From Acinetobacter sp. 10FS3-1 (GTDB lineage: Bacteria > Pseudomonadota > Gammaproteobacteria > Pseudomonadales > Moraxellaceae): a DNA stretch of 64,000 nucleotides. Positions within the stretch are counted from its first letter, which is position 1. Each line of letters opens with the position of its first letter. The notes below the pieces were generated by a model. The model was not told the DNA's origin and ran no database searches. It saw nothing but the letters and a program-made list of their open reading frames with translations. Both the position numbers and the translations under genes were made by a program. Of this stretch, positions 42,771 to 52,554 are shown in pieces. The stretch spans positions 1,054,001 to 1,118,000 of the forward strand of contig NZ_CP039143.1 in NCBI RefSeq assembly GCF_013343215.1, given 5' to 3'.

Positions 42771-43559
42771 TTATCTTAAACTTTTACGTGCCTTATTTTC
42801 TGGTTTGGGCGGCGAAATTTCCCGTTCCCCCTTCCAGACATCAATAAAGTCTTTTTCATTGATATTATACAGCTCTAATAAAGCCAAAATCACCGCGCCA
42901 AATAACATTGCACCTTCTGAGTTATCTTGAAAATCAAATATTTTCCCTCTTAGATTGTGCAGAATATCTTCAATTTCAAAAACCCGCTCTCGTCCATTGC
43001 TATCTGTTGGATAAGTCTGGGTATTTAAAAGGATTTTGGCCAGACTTTTTTCATTTTCACTTAGGGCAAGGACTTCAATCAGTTCATCTGTGGCCGGCGT
43101 GAAAATCACAGAGTCTCGAAAAATGGTATGCAGAAACTTTGCTGTCACTTTAGGGAGCGGCTTTTCTACAAAAGGACGGAACGATTGCGGCAAAATGACA
43201 TTATGGGAAATGCCTTTGAACATGGGCGCGATTTCTTCGACTTTATAGCCGGCAATACCGCATCCAATTGAAGTAATAAAATACTTTATTTTAGGATGGT
43301 TCTTGGTGTAAAGCTTGAAGTCATCAATATAGTGCTGAATTTGCGATAACGGCATTTGCTGTAAATGCTCATTCATGGTCGGAATGGCATAACTCTGACC
43401 GGACCAGCCACGCCCCACACCCATTACTGCACCAAAGTGTTCTAGTGCTGTTCTAGCAGCACCTCCACCATGCTGGCCTGCCATGTTACTTCCAAATACA
43501 AAAACAGTGTTTTCTGGCAGGGATTTAACAATACTTTCATTATGATAATGGTAAGTCAT
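42771..43559 (-). CDS. Macro-domain-like protein (A1S_2505-type)
   Basis: 262 residues, soluble. The N-terminal 135 residues show VFVFGSNMAGQHGGGAARTA near 20-39, GWSGQSYAIPT near 50, and SIGCGIAGYKVEEIAPMF near 97-114. This glycine pattern resembles macro-domain ADP-ribose-binding folds and phage-linked proteins annotated in Acinetobacter as A1S_2505 family. The C-terminal part (about 150-262) is separate and acidic, with no motif recognised. It lies next to two tiny membrane protein genes on the same strand. A phage or defence link is inference. Confidence 0.65.
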   Translation of the reverse strand: MTYHYHNESIVKSLPENTVFVFGSNMAGQHGGGAARTALEHFGAVMGVGRGWSGQSYAIPTMNEHLQQMPLSQIQHYIDDFKLYTKNHPKIKYFITSIGCGIAGYKVEEIAPMFKGISHNVILPQSFRPFVEKPLPKVTAKFLHTIFRDSVIFTPATDELIEVLALSENEKSLAKILLNTQTYPTDSNGRERVFEIEDILHNLRGKIFDFQDNSEGAMLFGAVILALLELYNINEKDFIDVWKGEREISPPKPENKARKSLR

Positions 43560-43636
43560 GGCTTTTTATTCGCTGTCCTGATTAGCTTCATGTTGCCTTT
43601 GAAATCAATAAGGGTCAAGGCATTATTGTTGCAGAG

Positions 43637-43741
43637 CTACCCAAACAGATACGTCAAAATTCCGCCAATAATCCAGAATAGGATACCGATCAAACCTAAA
43701 TAGAGTTGTTGTCTGAAAATGCTTAATTTATTGTTTTGCAT
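43637..43741 (-). CDS. 34-residue membrane protein (small gene)
   Basis: Reads MQNNKLSIFRQQLYLGLIGI, then LFWIIGGILTYLFG. A single membrane helix with a positive N terminus. The ribosome site is weak. It follows the 43-residue gene by 12 nt on the same strand. Confidence 0.45.
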   Translation of the reverse strand: MQNNKLSIFRQQLYLGLIGILFWIIGGILTYLFG

Positions 43742-43753
43742 AAGTGACATCTT

Positions 43754-43885
43754 TTATAAAAAATATTTATTCAATAAGGTCTCGATGACCAGAAGCAAAT
43801 AGAAAAGACCCACACAAAATATGACAGTGCCCATATAGCGAAACTGATTTTTAAAAGCGATTTCTCGATATTCTTGATCTTTCAT
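43754..43885 (-). CDS. 43-residue membrane protein (small gene)
   Basis: Reads MKDQEYREIAFKNQFRYMGT, then VIFCVGLFYLLLVIETLL. A basic amphipathic start and one membrane helix. It forms a tandem with the 34-residue gene, upstream of the macro-domain-like gene. It could be a toxin-like or regulatory small protein; nothing proves either. Confidence 0.45.
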   Translation of the reverse strand: MKDQEYREIAFKNQFRYMGTVIFCVGLFYLLLVIETLLNKYFL

Positions 43886-44098
43886 TTTTTGTCTATTTCT
43901 TATGATTTTGTAGATATTACTTTCATAATTTTAATTTTTTTTGATGATTTGTCAAGCGAGATCGTGATTAAAGTGCTAGCCAATAATGAATAGTAATATT
44001 GTTTTATTTACCAAACAGAAACCTGGCCAGGGATTGAGTAATTCAGATTTGCCCTCATAATAAATTGCATCGATATCCGCAGTGAATTTATTGAAGCT

Positions 44099-46120
44099 AT
44101 GAGTGATAAAAAGCCCTTTGAACTAGTGACCAGTTATCAACCTGCGGGTGATCAGCCGCAAGCCATTGAAAAGCTGGTGAAGGGAATTGAACAGGGCTAT
44201 CACGATCAGCTTCTGCTTGGAGTAACAGGTTCTGGTAAAACCTATACCATGGCCAATGTGATTGCACGTACCCAGCGTCCGACCATTGTCATGGCACATA
44301 ATAAAACGCTGGCTGCACAGCTTTATGGGGAATTTAAGGCATTTTTTCCGAATAATGCGGTTGAGTATTTCGTCAGTTATTATGACTATTATCAGCCTGA
44401 GGCCTATGTACCATCTTCCGATACATTTATCGAGAAAGATTCGGCCATTAATGACCATATTGACCAGATGCGTCTTTCTGCCACACGTGCATTGTTGGAA
44501 CGCCGTGATGCGATTATTGTCGCCTCGGTTTCTGCAATTTATGGTTTGGGTGATCCGAATGCCTATATGAGCATGTTACTACATGTGGTAGAAGGAGACC
44601 GGATCAGCCGCGATGATATTATTCGCCGACTGGTCGAGATGCAATACACCCGTAATGAGCTTGAATTTTTACGTGGTACTTATCGGATTCGCGGCGAAAT
44701 CATCGATATTTTCCCGGCAGAGTCGGATCAGGATGCTATCCGTATTGAACTGTTTGATGATGAAGTTGACTCGATCCGCTGGTTTGATCCTTTAAGCGGA
44801 AAAATGATTCGTAAAGTGCCACGGGTTACGATCTATCCAAAAAGTCATTATGTGACGCCTAAAGACAATCTGGCACGAGCTATTGAGACGATTCGGGAAG
44901 AGCTGAAAGAACGTTTGGTATTTTTTCGTGAAAATGACAAGCTGCTTGAAGCACAGCGGATTGAGCAGCGTACCCGTTATGATCTGGAAATGATGCAGCA
45001 GCTCGGCTATACCAATGGCATTGAAAACTATTCTCGGCATTTGTCCGGTCGTCCGGCAGGCGAAGCACCTCCAACTTTATTTGATTATATTCCCGATGAT
45101 GCCTTGCTGATTATTGACGAATCGCATGTGACCGTACCGCAAATTGGCGCCATGTATAAAGGTGACCGTTCCCGTAAAGAAAATCTGGTGAATTATGGCT
45201 TCCGTCTACCAAGTGCACTGGATAACCGCCCAATGAAATTTGAAGAGTGGGAACGTATTATTCCTGCTACGGTGTATGTTAGTGCCACGCCTGCACGTTA
45301 TGAACTGGAAAAATCCCAGCAGATTGTCGAGCAGGTGGTGCGCCCGACAGGTCTGATTGATCCGGAAATTGAAATTCGTCCGGTACTGACTCAAGTCGAT
45401 GATGTATTGTCTGAAATTAATTTGCGTAAAGATCTCGATGAGCGGGTGCTGGTAACGACTTTGACCAAACGCATGGCCGAAGATCTCAGTTCTTATTTAA
45501 AAGAATATGGGGTGAAGGTGGCTTATCTGCACTCAGACATTGATACCGTGGAGCGTGTCAAAATTATTCATGAGCTGCGTACCGGTGTTTATGATGTACT
45601 GGTCGGCATTAACCTGCTACGGGAAGGTCTGGATATGCCGGAAGTGTCCCTGGTTGCAATTCTCGATGCCGATAAAGAAGGCTTCCTGCGCTCAGAGCGT
45701 TCTCTCATTCAGACGATTGGTCGGGCTGCGCGTAACCTGAAAGGTAAAGCGATTTTGTATGCAGATCGTATTACTGACTCGATGCAAAAAGCCATTGATG
45801 AAACTGATCGCCGTCGCACCAAACAGATTCAATTTAATAAAGAACATGGAATTACACCGCGTAGCGCTGTGCGTCAGGTCATTAAGGAAATTGATACGGG
45901 TGAAGACTTAAGTGATGATTCAATCACCTTAAAAGCTTCTGATCAGGCACGTGCAATTAGCGCAGATGAACGCCATATTATGGCGGACCCGAAACTGTTT
46001 GCTAAACATATCAGTAAGCTGGAAAAAGAAATGCTCAAAGCTTCCAAGGATTTGCAGTTTGAGCAGGCTGCGCGGATTCGTGATGAAATTTTACGCCTGA
46101 AAGCCCAGATGCTGAGCTAA
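44099..46120 (+). CDS. uvrB: UvrABC excision nuclease subunit B
   Basis: 673 residues. The damage-verification helicase of nucleotide excision repair. The Walker A motif GVTGSGKT is at 41-48, the beta-hairpin region [21 protein letters not shown] near 94-114, helicase motif II IIDESH near 338, motif [17 protein letters not shown] near 538, and the C-terminal UVR domain ([25 protein letters not shown]) at about 639-667. The start has no strong Shine-Dalgarno sequence. Confidence 0.98.
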   Translation: MSDKKPFELVTSYQPAGDQPQAIEKLVKGIEQGYHDQLLLGVTGSGKTYTMANVIARTQRPTIVMAHNKTLAAQLYGEFKAFFPNNAVEYFVSYYDYYQPEAYVPSSDTFIEKDSAINDHIDQMRLSATRALLERRDAIIVASVSAIYGLGDPNAYMSMLLHVVEGDRISRDDIIRRLVEMQYTRNELEFLRGTYRIRGEIIDIFPAESDQDAIRIELFDDEVDSIRWFDPLSGKMIRKVPRVTIYPKSHYVTPKDNLARAIETIREELKERLVFFRENDKLLEAQRIEQRTRYDLEMMQQLGYTNGIENYSRHLSGRPAGEAPPTLFDYIPDDALLIIDESHVTVPQIGAMYKGDRSRKENLVNYGFRLPSALDNRPMKFEEWERIIPATVYVSATPARYELEKSQQIVEQVVRPTGLIDPEIEIRPVLTQVDDVLSEINLRKDLDERVLVTTLTKRMAEDLSSYLKEYGVKVAYLHSDIDTVERVKIIHELRTGVYDVLVGINLLREGLDMPEVSLVAILDADKEGFLRSERSLIQTIGRAARNLKGKAILYADRITDSMQKAIDETDRRRTKQIQFNKEHGITPRSAVRQVIKEIDTGEDLSDDSITLKASDQARAISADERHIMADPKLFAKHISKLEKEMLKASKDLQFEQAARIRDEILRLKAQMLS

Positions 46121-46265
46121 AACTCACTCACCATTCATCCTATAGTCCGCTTAAAATCAAGCATAAATCTAACATAATGCTACATAAAACCGGATTGAAG
46201 CACGTTAAGGTGAGTTTATAAAATTGCTTACAAATTGTGATCAGACTCGTGTCATAGGTATAGAT

Positions 46266-46862
46266 ATGAAAAATAAAAATATCCCTCGTGCGGGGTTTAA
46301 ACTTGCAAAAATTGCGGTGGGTGGTGCAGTGCTGGTTGGTTTGGGTATGGCGACGATGTCCTATGCACAAAAAGCGCCATTGCCTACCGTTGAAAAGGTA
46401 GAGCTGGATCGCTACTTGGGAACCTGGTATGAGGTGGCGCGTAAGCCGCTTGTTTTTCAGCAAAAGTGTGATCGTAATGTCACGGCTACTTATACCTTAA
46501 ATGAAAACGGCAACGTCACTGTAGATAACCGCTGCGTCCAGAAAAATGGTCAGGTGATGCAGTCATTAGGGGAAGCATATATTCAGAATCCCCCGTACAA
46601 TAGCAAACTCAAGGTCAGCTTCTTACCCGAGTTTATCCGCTGGTTACCGGTTGGTCGTGGCGATTACTGGGTATTAAAACTTGATGATCACTATCAGACC
46701 GTACTCGTTGGAGAGCCGAGGCGTAAATATATGTGGGTATTGTCACGTGATCCACAGCTTGATCAAAAGGTGCTTAATGAATATCTGCAATATGCTCAAT
46801 CGATAGGTTATGACTTAAGCGATCTGATCCGAACCAAACAGATTCAGACTACTGAGCCTTAA
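46266..46862 (+). CDS. Lipocalin family protein (Blc-like)
   Basis: 198 residues from the ATG at 46266. The N-terminal segment (AVLVGLGMATMSYAQ) is a signal peptide or anchor without a lipobox Cys. The lipocalin signature YLGTWYEVARKPLVFQQKC is near residue 42-60, followed by the strands VTATYTLNENGNVTVDNRC and YWVLKLDDHYQTVLVGEP, with YMWVLSRDP near the end. Bacterial lipocalins bind lipids in the envelope. The missing lipobox distinguishes it from lipoprotein Blc of E. coli. Confidence 0.88.
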   Translation: MKNKNIPRAGFKLAKIAVGGAVLVGLGMATMSYAQKAPLPTVEKVELDRYLGTWYEVARKPLVFQQKCDRNVTATYTLNENGNVTVDNRCVQKNGQVMQSLGEAYIQNPPYNSKLKVSFLPEFIRWLPVGRGDYWVLKLDDHYQTVLVGEPRRKYMWVLSRDPQLDQKVLNEYLQYAQSIGYDLSDLIRTKQIQTTEP

Positions 46863-46875
46863 AAGTTAAGCTCAT

Positions 46876-46903
46876 AAAAACCATGTCCAAGCATGGTTTT
46901 TTT
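46876..46903 (+). terminator. Terminator of the lipocalin gene
   Basis: The stem AAAAACCATG/CATGGTTTTT with loop TCCAAG, T-run, 13 nt after the stop. Confidence 0.9.
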
Positions 46904-47017
46904 ACGGCTGCTGTTTCTGATTTTTTTACTTATATTCAGGAAGTTGAATAGCGGGATGTTCAAGCTTTATTTTTGACTAATCGCTATAATATGCCTGAAG
47001 TTTTATAGGTTAAAAGC

Positions 47018-47962
47018 ATGTATAAAGGGATCGCATTATCAGTACTGGCATCTGTGGTGTTTGGTGTCTTGTATCTTTTTACCCCGTTTATGCAGCCTTT
47101 GGACAGCGAACAGACCTTTGCCTGGCGAATGCTGGCCACCATTCCATTCCTGACTGCATTTATGTGGTGGTCAGGCGATTTAAAATATATCAGCCATATC
47201 TTTCAGCGCATTCTGAAAGAGCCGATGTTTTTAGTCTGGTTACTTTTTAGTTCATTTTTATGTACCACCCAGCTTTGGTTGTTTTTGTGGGGGCCGATTA
47301 ATGGGCGTGGCCTGGAAGTTTCCTTGGGTTATTTTCTATTGCCCCTGGTTATGGTTCTGGTTGGATGTGTAATCTATAAAGAAAAGTTGTCACACTGGCA
47401 GATAGCCGCAGTAGCGCTTGCTATATTGGGTGTAGGACATGAAATCTGGCGGGTTGGTGCCGTTGCCTGGGAAACGGTCTATGTTGCATTGGCGTATCCG
47501 CTGTATTTCTTTATGCGCCGTAAATTCCAGACTGATCATCTGGGCGGTTTCTGGTGGGATCTGTTTTTAATCTTACCTGTTGCGATTTATTTGGGCTTTG
47601 TTCATAGCGATTCCATGCAGCTGATTCTTGAAGCACAGCACCTTGTTGTGGTGGTCATTGTCTTGGGTTTTTTAAGTGCATTAGGACTGGGAAGTTATAT
47701 TCTGGCCAGCCGTTATTTGCCTTTTGTCATTTTTGGATTACTCAGCTATTTGGAACCTGTGTTGCTGGCCTTTGCGTCTATGGCGTTGGGCGAGCGGATT
47801 GGGGCGGGTGAATGGCTGACTTATATTTCCATTTGGCTGGCGGTATTGCTACTGGTCATTGAAGGCGTACTGTACCTGCTGGAACAGCATAAACGGCGCT
47901 TGGAGCTGGCGCGAAATCTGGAAAAATATCCAGACTACTTGGACCCTTCAGATCGGGATTGA
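47018..47962 (+). CDS. rarD: RarD-type EamA family permease
   Basis: 314 residues, ten predicted membrane segments. The start YKGIALSVLASVVFGVLYLF, LLFSSFLCTTQLWLFLWGPINGR near 89-110, and ILASRYLPFVIFGLLSYLEPVLL near 228-250 match RarD (chloramphenicol-sensitivity protein, DMT superfamily). The real substrate is unknown. It stands alone between spacers. Confidence 0.88.
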   Translation: MYKGIALSVLASVVFGVLYLFTPFMQPLDSEQTFAWRMLATIPFLTAFMWWSGDLKYISHIFQRILKEPMFLVWLLFSSFLCTTQLWLFLWGPINGRGLEVSLGYFLLPLVMVLVGCVIYKEKLSHWQIAAVALAILGVGHEIWRVGAVAWETVYVALAYPLYFFMRRKFQTDHLGGFWWDLFLILPVAIYLGFVHSDSMQLILEAQHLVVVVIVLGFLSALGLGSYILASRYLPFVIFGLLSYLEPVLLAFASMALGERIGAGEWLTYISIWLAVLLLVIEGVLYLLEQHKRRLELARNLEKYPDYLDPSDRD

Positions 47963-48196
47963 ATGAATAAACAACATTTAACAAAAAAGTTGTTTCTATG
48001 CCAAATATGCTGTTTCATTTATTTTTAAAAGCAAAATCATTTGACTAATTATAGCTATTTTTAAAATTTATAGTGAATATACGAAATTTTCCTCAAGAGT
48101 TATTCAGCTTTTGATTCAAACTTGCGGCTAATTCCATTACAATTATCAGGTTTTGAAATTTATGCTTAGATTTACAATTAATTAGAGGACGTATCT

Positions 48197-49654
48197 GTGA
48201 GTAAAGACACTATCGTTGCCCTTCATGCAGAGCACCAAGGTCGTTGGAAAAACCGTGAGGAACTTGCGGAGCGTATGATTGCCCTGATGGGTCAGTTGTA
48301 TCGTGAAAAAAATATTGTAGCTACAGTTTACGGCCGTTCTTTAATTAACCGTTCTGTGATCCAGATTCTTAAGGCACATCGCCGTACTCGCGTATTAGAT
48401 GTTGAGCTTTCTGTAGTAGATACTTTCCCAATTCTTGAAGCATTGGTTAAAGTGCAAAACATTGGTACTGCTGAAATTGATCTAGGCAAACTGGCTGTTG
48501 AATACAAAGAAAAAGGCGGCGATATTGATGCCTTTGTTGCAGATGCCGTGAAATCTCTTGAAGGCAGTGCTACTTCTGTTGAAGGGAAAGATGTCGTTCT
48601 TTACGGTTTCGGTCGTATCGGCCGTATCCTGGCACGTTTGATGATCAGCCAGTCAGGTCTTGGTCGTGGCTTGAATCTGAAAGCAATCGTGGTTCGTAAA
48701 TCATCTGACGGTGACCTGGAAAAACGTGCGTCTTTATTACGTCGTGATTCTATCCATGGTCCGTTTGCAGGCACAATTTCTGTAGATGAAGAGAATGAAG
48801 CGATCATTGCAAATGGTCAGTTCATCAAAGTGATCTATGCATCAAATCCGTCTGAAGTAGATTACACTGCTTACGGCATTGAAAATGCACTTGTGATCGA
48901 TAACACCGGTAAATGGCGTGATGCTGAAGGTCTTGCTCAGCACTTGCAATGTTCGGGCGTTGCTCGCGTAATTCTGACTGCACCTGGTAAAGGTGATATG
49001 AAGAACGTGGTATTTGGTGTGAACCAGGCGGACATTCTTGATGAAGACAAGATTATCTCTGCTGCAAGCTGTACCACCAATGCGATCACTCCAACGCTAA
49101 AAGTATTACATGACAAATACACCGTATTAAATGGTCATGTTGAAACCGTTCACTCGTTCACAAACGACCAGAACTTAATTGACAACTACCATAAAGCGGA
49201 TCGTCGTGGCCGTGCAGCAACGCTGAATATGGTTATTACTGAAACTGGTGCTGCTAAAGCAGTAGCGAAAGCACTTCCAGCGCTTCAAGGTAAACTGACA
49301 GGTAACTCTGTACGTGTTCCTACTCCGAACGTATCTCTTGCTATTTTGAACCTGACTTTGGATAAAGAAGTTGATCGTGATGAAGTAAATGAATACATTC
49401 GTCAAATTTCAATTAATTCTAACCTTCAAGGTCAAATCGGTTATACAAACTCTACAGAGGTTGTATCTTCTGACTTTATCGGTTCGCGCACGGCAGGTGT
49501 ATTTGACGCGCAAGCGACTATTACTTCAGGTAACCGTTTAACTGCTTATGTATGGTATGACAACGAAGTTGGCTATAGCTGCCAAGTACTTCGTATCGCT
49601 GAACAGATGGGCGGCGTAAGCTATCCAAAAATTCCAGCTGAAACTAATGCATAA
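48197..49654 (+). CDS. gap: Glyceraldehyde-3-phosphate dehydrogenase, long form
   Basis: 485 residues, against about 330 for the classical enzyme. GTG start with GAGG 8 nt upstream. The first 130 residues are an extra helical domain. The NAD-binding fold begins VVLYGFGRIGRILARL near 136. The catalytic site is SAASCTTNAITP with Cys at residue 292, and the catalytic His lies in ETVHSFTNDQ near 320. Extended enzymes of this kind occur in Pseudomonas and Acinetobacter. Direction of flux (gluconeogenic is likely in Acinetobacter) is inferred. Confidence 0.93.
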   Translation: MSKDTIVALHAEHQGRWKNREELAERMIALMGQLYREKNIVATVYGRSLINRSVIQILKAHRRTRVLDVELSVVDTFPILEALVKVQNIGTAEIDLGKLAVEYKEKGGDIDAFVADAVKSLEGSATSVEGKDVVLYGFGRIGRILARLMISQSGLGRGLNLKAIVVRKSSDGDLEKRASLLRRDSIHGPFAGTISVDEENEAIIANGQFIKVIYASNPSEVDYTAYGIENALVIDNTGKWRDAEGLAQHLQCSGVARVILTAPGKGDMKNVVFGVNQADILDEDKIISAASCTTNAITPTLKVLHDKYTVLNGHVETVHSFTNDQNLIDNYHKADRRGRAATLNMVITETGAAKAVAKALPALQGKLTGNSVRVPTPNVSLAILNLTLDKEVDRDEVNEYIRQISINSNLQGQIGYTNSTEVVSSDFIGSRTAGVFDAQATITSGNRLTAYVWYDNEVGYSCQVLRIAEQMGGVSYPKIPAETNA

Positions 49655-49669
49655 CTAGATTCTAGTCAA

Positions 49670-49697
49670 AAAAAGAGCCTCAAATGAGGCTCTTTTT
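49670..49697 (+). terminator. Terminator of gap
   Basis: A 13-bp stem (AAAAAGAGCCTCA) with a 2-nt centre and T-run, 15 nt after the stop. Confidence 0.9.
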
Positions 49698-50003
49698 ATT
49701 TTAGGGTGAGATGTATAGTAGATTATGAATGGCTGCCACATGTCATTTTCTATCGCTTGCCTATTGCCACAAAGCCACTGGTTTAGATCCACATCAAATT
49801 AAAAAATAAATTACCATTGGAAAGATTCAAAATATCCTGTGGTTCATTCGCTTTGAGGGCAATGATCAGCGCTGGCTTAAGTGCTTTGATAAGCTCGATT
49901 TAATATAAAAATAATCATCAGAAAGTTAATTCAGATTTGCGTAACATATAGCAAATGTGCGGTACTAATTTGGTTAGGCTGATAGCTGCAGGGCTTTAAA
50001 ATC
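49698..50003. other. Spacer between gap and the VOC gene
   Basis: About 300 nt. On the minus strand, 49790-49905 reads IELIKALKPALIIALKANEP and then NLFFNLMWI before a TAA, which looks protein-like but has no start and is flanked by stops. Probably debris of a lost gene. Confidence 0.35.
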
Positions 50004-50045
50004 ATGCAAAATAGTCTATGTCCTGATCTCTATAGGAGAGATGAA

Positions 50046-50531
50046 ATGATCAATATAGCCAAGAATACTATCTGCCTTTGGTACGATGACAATGCCGAGG
50101 AGGCCGCAAAATTTTATGCTGAGACCTTTCCGGACTCTTTTGTCAGTGCGGTTCATCGCGCCCCTGGAGACTATCCTGCAGGAAAAGAGGGAGATGTGTT
50201 GACTGTTGAATTTACCGTGCTGGGTGTTGCATGCGTTGGGCTTAATGGCGGTCCTGCATTCACGCATAACGAAGCTTTTTCATTTCAAGTCGCTACTGAA
50301 GATCAAAGTGAAACTGACCGTTATTGGAATGCAATTGTCGGTAATGGAGGTCAGGCAAGTGACTGCGGTTGGTGTAAGGATAAGTGGGGGATTTCATGGC
50401 AAATTACACCGGTTGCTTTAACGCGAGCATTTACCAGTTCTGACCGTATGGCTGCCAAGCGGGCATTTAATGCAATGATGACGATGAAGAAAATTGATGT
50501 TGCAGCAATTGAGGCAGCCTTTCGAGGTTGA
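50046..50531 (+). CDS. VOC superfamily protein (PhnB/3-demethylubiquinone-like)
   Basis: 161 residues from the ATG at 50046, preceded by AGGAGAG. The family signature is CLWYDDNAEEAAKFYAETFPDS near residue 9-30, FTVLGVACVGLNGGP near 57-71, and CGWCKDKWGISWQITP near 106-121. These glyoxalase-fold proteins are often annotated as 3-demethylubiquinone methyltransferases, but that is not supported by biochemistry. Function is unknown. A longer start at 50004 is less likely. Confidence 0.85.
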   Translation: MINIAKNTICLWYDDNAEEAAKFYAETFPDSFVSAVHRAPGDYPAGKEGDVLTVEFTVLGVACVGLNGGPAFTHNEAFSFQVATEDQSETDRYWNAIVGNGGQASDCGWCKDKWGISWQITPVALTRAFTSSDRMAAKRAFNAMMTMKKIDVAAIEAAFRG

Positions 50532-50644
50532 ATGCATTGATCACAGCCTGAGTAATCTACTTTTAAGCTGCATCGCTAAAAAGTCTTTAAGGAATATAGA
50601 TCGGAGAAATGTCATCATCTGGTTTTAGCGCAAGGTTTTAAGCT

Positions 50645-50682
50645 AAAAATGCCTTTCAGTTTTTTCTTGAAGGGCATTTTTA
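50645..50682 (+). terminator. Terminator downstream of the VOC gene
   Basis: The stem AAAAATGCC/GGCATTTTT, extended by TTCA/TGAA inside, with T-run. It is 114 nt past the stop. Confidence 0.7.
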
Positions 50683-50835
50683 CCAGTCAATTGGGAGTCT
50701 GTTGTTATTTAAATAGAAACTGCCAACAGGGTCTGGTCTGAGCTTTAAGTTGAAGCGGTATTAAACAAGTGATTTAAACATTAAAAAGTGGACAAAATGT
50801 ATTTTACAAAGCAAGAAATTATGTTAATAAATAGT

Positions 50836-50877
50836 AAGAGATTTTTCATTAAAATCTCTTTATCTCAGGAGGAGATA
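50836..50877 (+). promoter_or_regulatory. Two tandem leader hairpins before the 36-residue gene
   Basis: Hairpin 1 is AAGAGATTTT/AAAATCTCTT (50836-50860). Hairpin 2 is TATCTC-AGGAG-GAGATA (50861-50877) and holds an unused AGGAGG in its loop. This could be a terminator followed by an RNA switch, or only the end of another transcript. Confidence 0.4.
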
Positions 50878-50918
50878 ATTCAAAGAAGCCTATAAAAAAT
50901 AATGAAAGGAGTTTTAAG

Positions 50919-51029
50919 ATGCTTCAATTATTAAGAAAACTATTTTGTTTACACATTTATGAATACCAGCAAATGGAGGAAATCGGGGCAGATCGGGAGT
51001 GTCGCAAGTGTGGGACTTGTAAAGACTAA
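50919..51029 (+). CDS. 36-residue Cys-rich small protein
   Basis: Reads MLQLLRKLFCLHIYEYQQME, then EIGADRECRKCGTCKD. A perfect ribosome site AAGGAG lies 8 nt before the ATG, and a strong terminator follows. The C-terminal ECRKCGTC resembles a half zinc knuckle, similar to small Cys/His proteins found in phages and in Acinetobacter. Function unknown. Confidence 0.7.
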   Translation: MLQLLRKLFCLHIYEYQQMEEIGADRECRKCGTCKD

Positions 51030-51050
51030 AGATAAGAGCATAAAAAATAT

Positions 51051-51077
51051 AAAAAGTGAGCTTCAGCTCACTTTTTA
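51051..51077 (+). terminator. Terminator of the 36-residue gene
   Basis: The stem AAAAAGTGAGC/GCTCACTTTTT with loop TTCA. Confidence 0.9.
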
Positions 51078-51139
51078 TTTGTGCATGAATATATATCCGT
51101 TAAAATTATCGTGAAAAATTTAACGGATACCGGAAGAAA

Positions 51140-51376
51140 ATGGCCAAAGATTTCTATGCACAAACATATATTGTCGATAGTAATTTAGCAGATACTTTAC
51201 ACTGGCTGAGCTTGCATCAAGATTGTTATGATTTCTTTCATTATGATGCGCTATCCCAAGAACTGACTGTCTATCATGCCAATGGTGTTGATCAGGTTCG
51301 AATAGGGGACTATCTGAATGCAAGCTACGGAATTTTGATCACCGCCCATAATTTTGCGACGGTGAGCTCTGAATAA
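51140..51376 (+). CDS. 78-residue hypothetical protein
   Basis: Soluble, acidic, aromatic-rich (LHWLSLHQDCYDFFHYDALS, then VDQVRIGDYLNASYGILIT). The ATG is preceded by ACCGGAAGAAA, a usable ribosome site. No family is recognised. It is convergent with bioB, stops 10 nt apart. Confidence 0.65.
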   Translation: MAKDFYAQTYIVDSNLADTLHWLSLHQDCYDFFHYDALSQELTVYHANGVDQVRIGDYLNASYGILITAHNFATVSSE

Positions 51377-51386
51377 CAGGAAAGAA

Positions 51387-52409
51387 TTATGAGGCGCTGG
51401 CAATGGCCTCATCAGCCATAGCATCGGTGGCTAATGTGCGGATACTTGGTTTAGGCTGTTCGGCAACAAGTCCCAGTTTGTCAAAAAGCTGCTGGTCACG
51501 GCCTTTGGCAGTATTTGGGGTCGTCAATAACTTCTCACCCGAGAAAATCGAATTGGCACCTGCCATAAAAGCCAACGCCTGATCGGAATCAGTTAAAGAT
51601 TCACGGCCAGCTGAAAGACGGATATAGCTCTTTGGCATCAGGATACGTGCTACGGCAATGGTGCGAATCCATTCAATAACATCTAGTTTCTCGACATCTG
51701 CCATTGGTGTGCCTTCAATCGGTACCAGCATATTAATCGGTACAGACTCCGGATGAATAGGTAAGGTGGCAAGCTCAAACAATAAGCCAATACGGTCATT
51801 GCGGCTTTCGCCCAGCCCGACAATCCCGCCACTACAAACTTTTAGACCTGCTCCACGAACATGATCCAGGGTATTCAGGCGATCATCAAAACTACGAGTA
51901 CTGATAATATGGGAATAGTATTCACGAGAAGTATCCAGATTATGGTTGTAATAATCCAACCCCGCTTCTTTTAAACGGTCAGCCTGAGAGGCATTTAACA
52001 TACCCAAAGTCATGCAGGTTTCCAGCCCCAGTGCTTTGACTTCGCGAACCATCTCCAGTACATAAGGCATATCGCGTTCATGCGGATTGCGCCAGGCTGC
52101 GCCCATACAGAAGCGTGAGCTGCCCGAAGCTAGGGCCTCTTTGGCTTCCTGAATGACTTTTTCAACTGCAATACGTTTTTCAGCTTCAAGTTTAGAATCA
52201 TAATGCGCTGACTGAGAACAGTATTTGCAATCTTCAGGACATTTTCCGGTTTTAATGGAAAGCAGGGTACTAACCTGGATGCTATTGGCATCAAAATATT
52301 CACGATGGGTACGCTGGGCTTGAAATAAAAGGTCCATAAGAGGCTGTTGATACAGAGTTTCTATCTCTTCTCGTGACCAATCATTCCGTAAAGGCTGGTG
52401 AGTACTCAT
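51387..52409 (-). CDS. bioB: Biotin synthase
   Basis: 340 residues from the ATG at 52409 (MSTHQPLRN). Radical-SAM enzyme that inserts sulfur into dethiobiotin. The [15 protein letters not shown] motif is near residue 55-69 with the three cluster Cys. The second-cluster Cys lie at CMGAAWR near 98, CMTLGML near 129, and [11 protein letters not shown] near 189. The chain extends a little beyond the E. coli length at the C terminus. No other bio genes are linked. Confidence 0.96.
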   Translation of the reverse strand: MSTHQPLRNDWSREEIETLYQQPLMDLLFQAQRTHREYFDANSIQVSTLLSIKTGKCPEDCKYCSQSAHYDSKLEAEKRIAVEKVIQEAKEALASGSSRFCMGAAWRNPHERDMPYVLEMVREVKALGLETCMTLGMLNASQADRLKEAGLDYYNHNLDTSREYYSHIISTRSFDDRLNTLDHVRGAGLKVCSGGIVGLGESRNDRIGLLFELATLPIHPESVPINMLVPIEGTPMADVEKLDVIEWIRTIAVARILMPKSYIRLSAGRESLTDSDQALAFMAGANSIFSGEKLLTTPNTAKGRDQQLFDKLGLVAEQPKPSIRTLATDAMADEAIASAS

Positions 52410-52502
52410 ATTTTTGTCCTTGGATCTATCCATATGATTTATCATTCTTACATCTTAAGTAAAACTTAGAGCAGCTTCATTAGCAAAATATGACCTTATA
52501 GA

Positions 52503-52532
52503 AAAAACAAAGCCCACACAAGGTGGACTTTG
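52503..52532 (-). terminator. Terminator of the Gln-rich small gene
   Basis: CAAAGTCCAC/GTGGGCTTTG (one G-T pair) followed by T6 on the minus strand, 22 nt after the stop. Confidence 0.8.
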
Positions 52533-52554
52533 CATTGGACTGTTAAGTTGGAGA

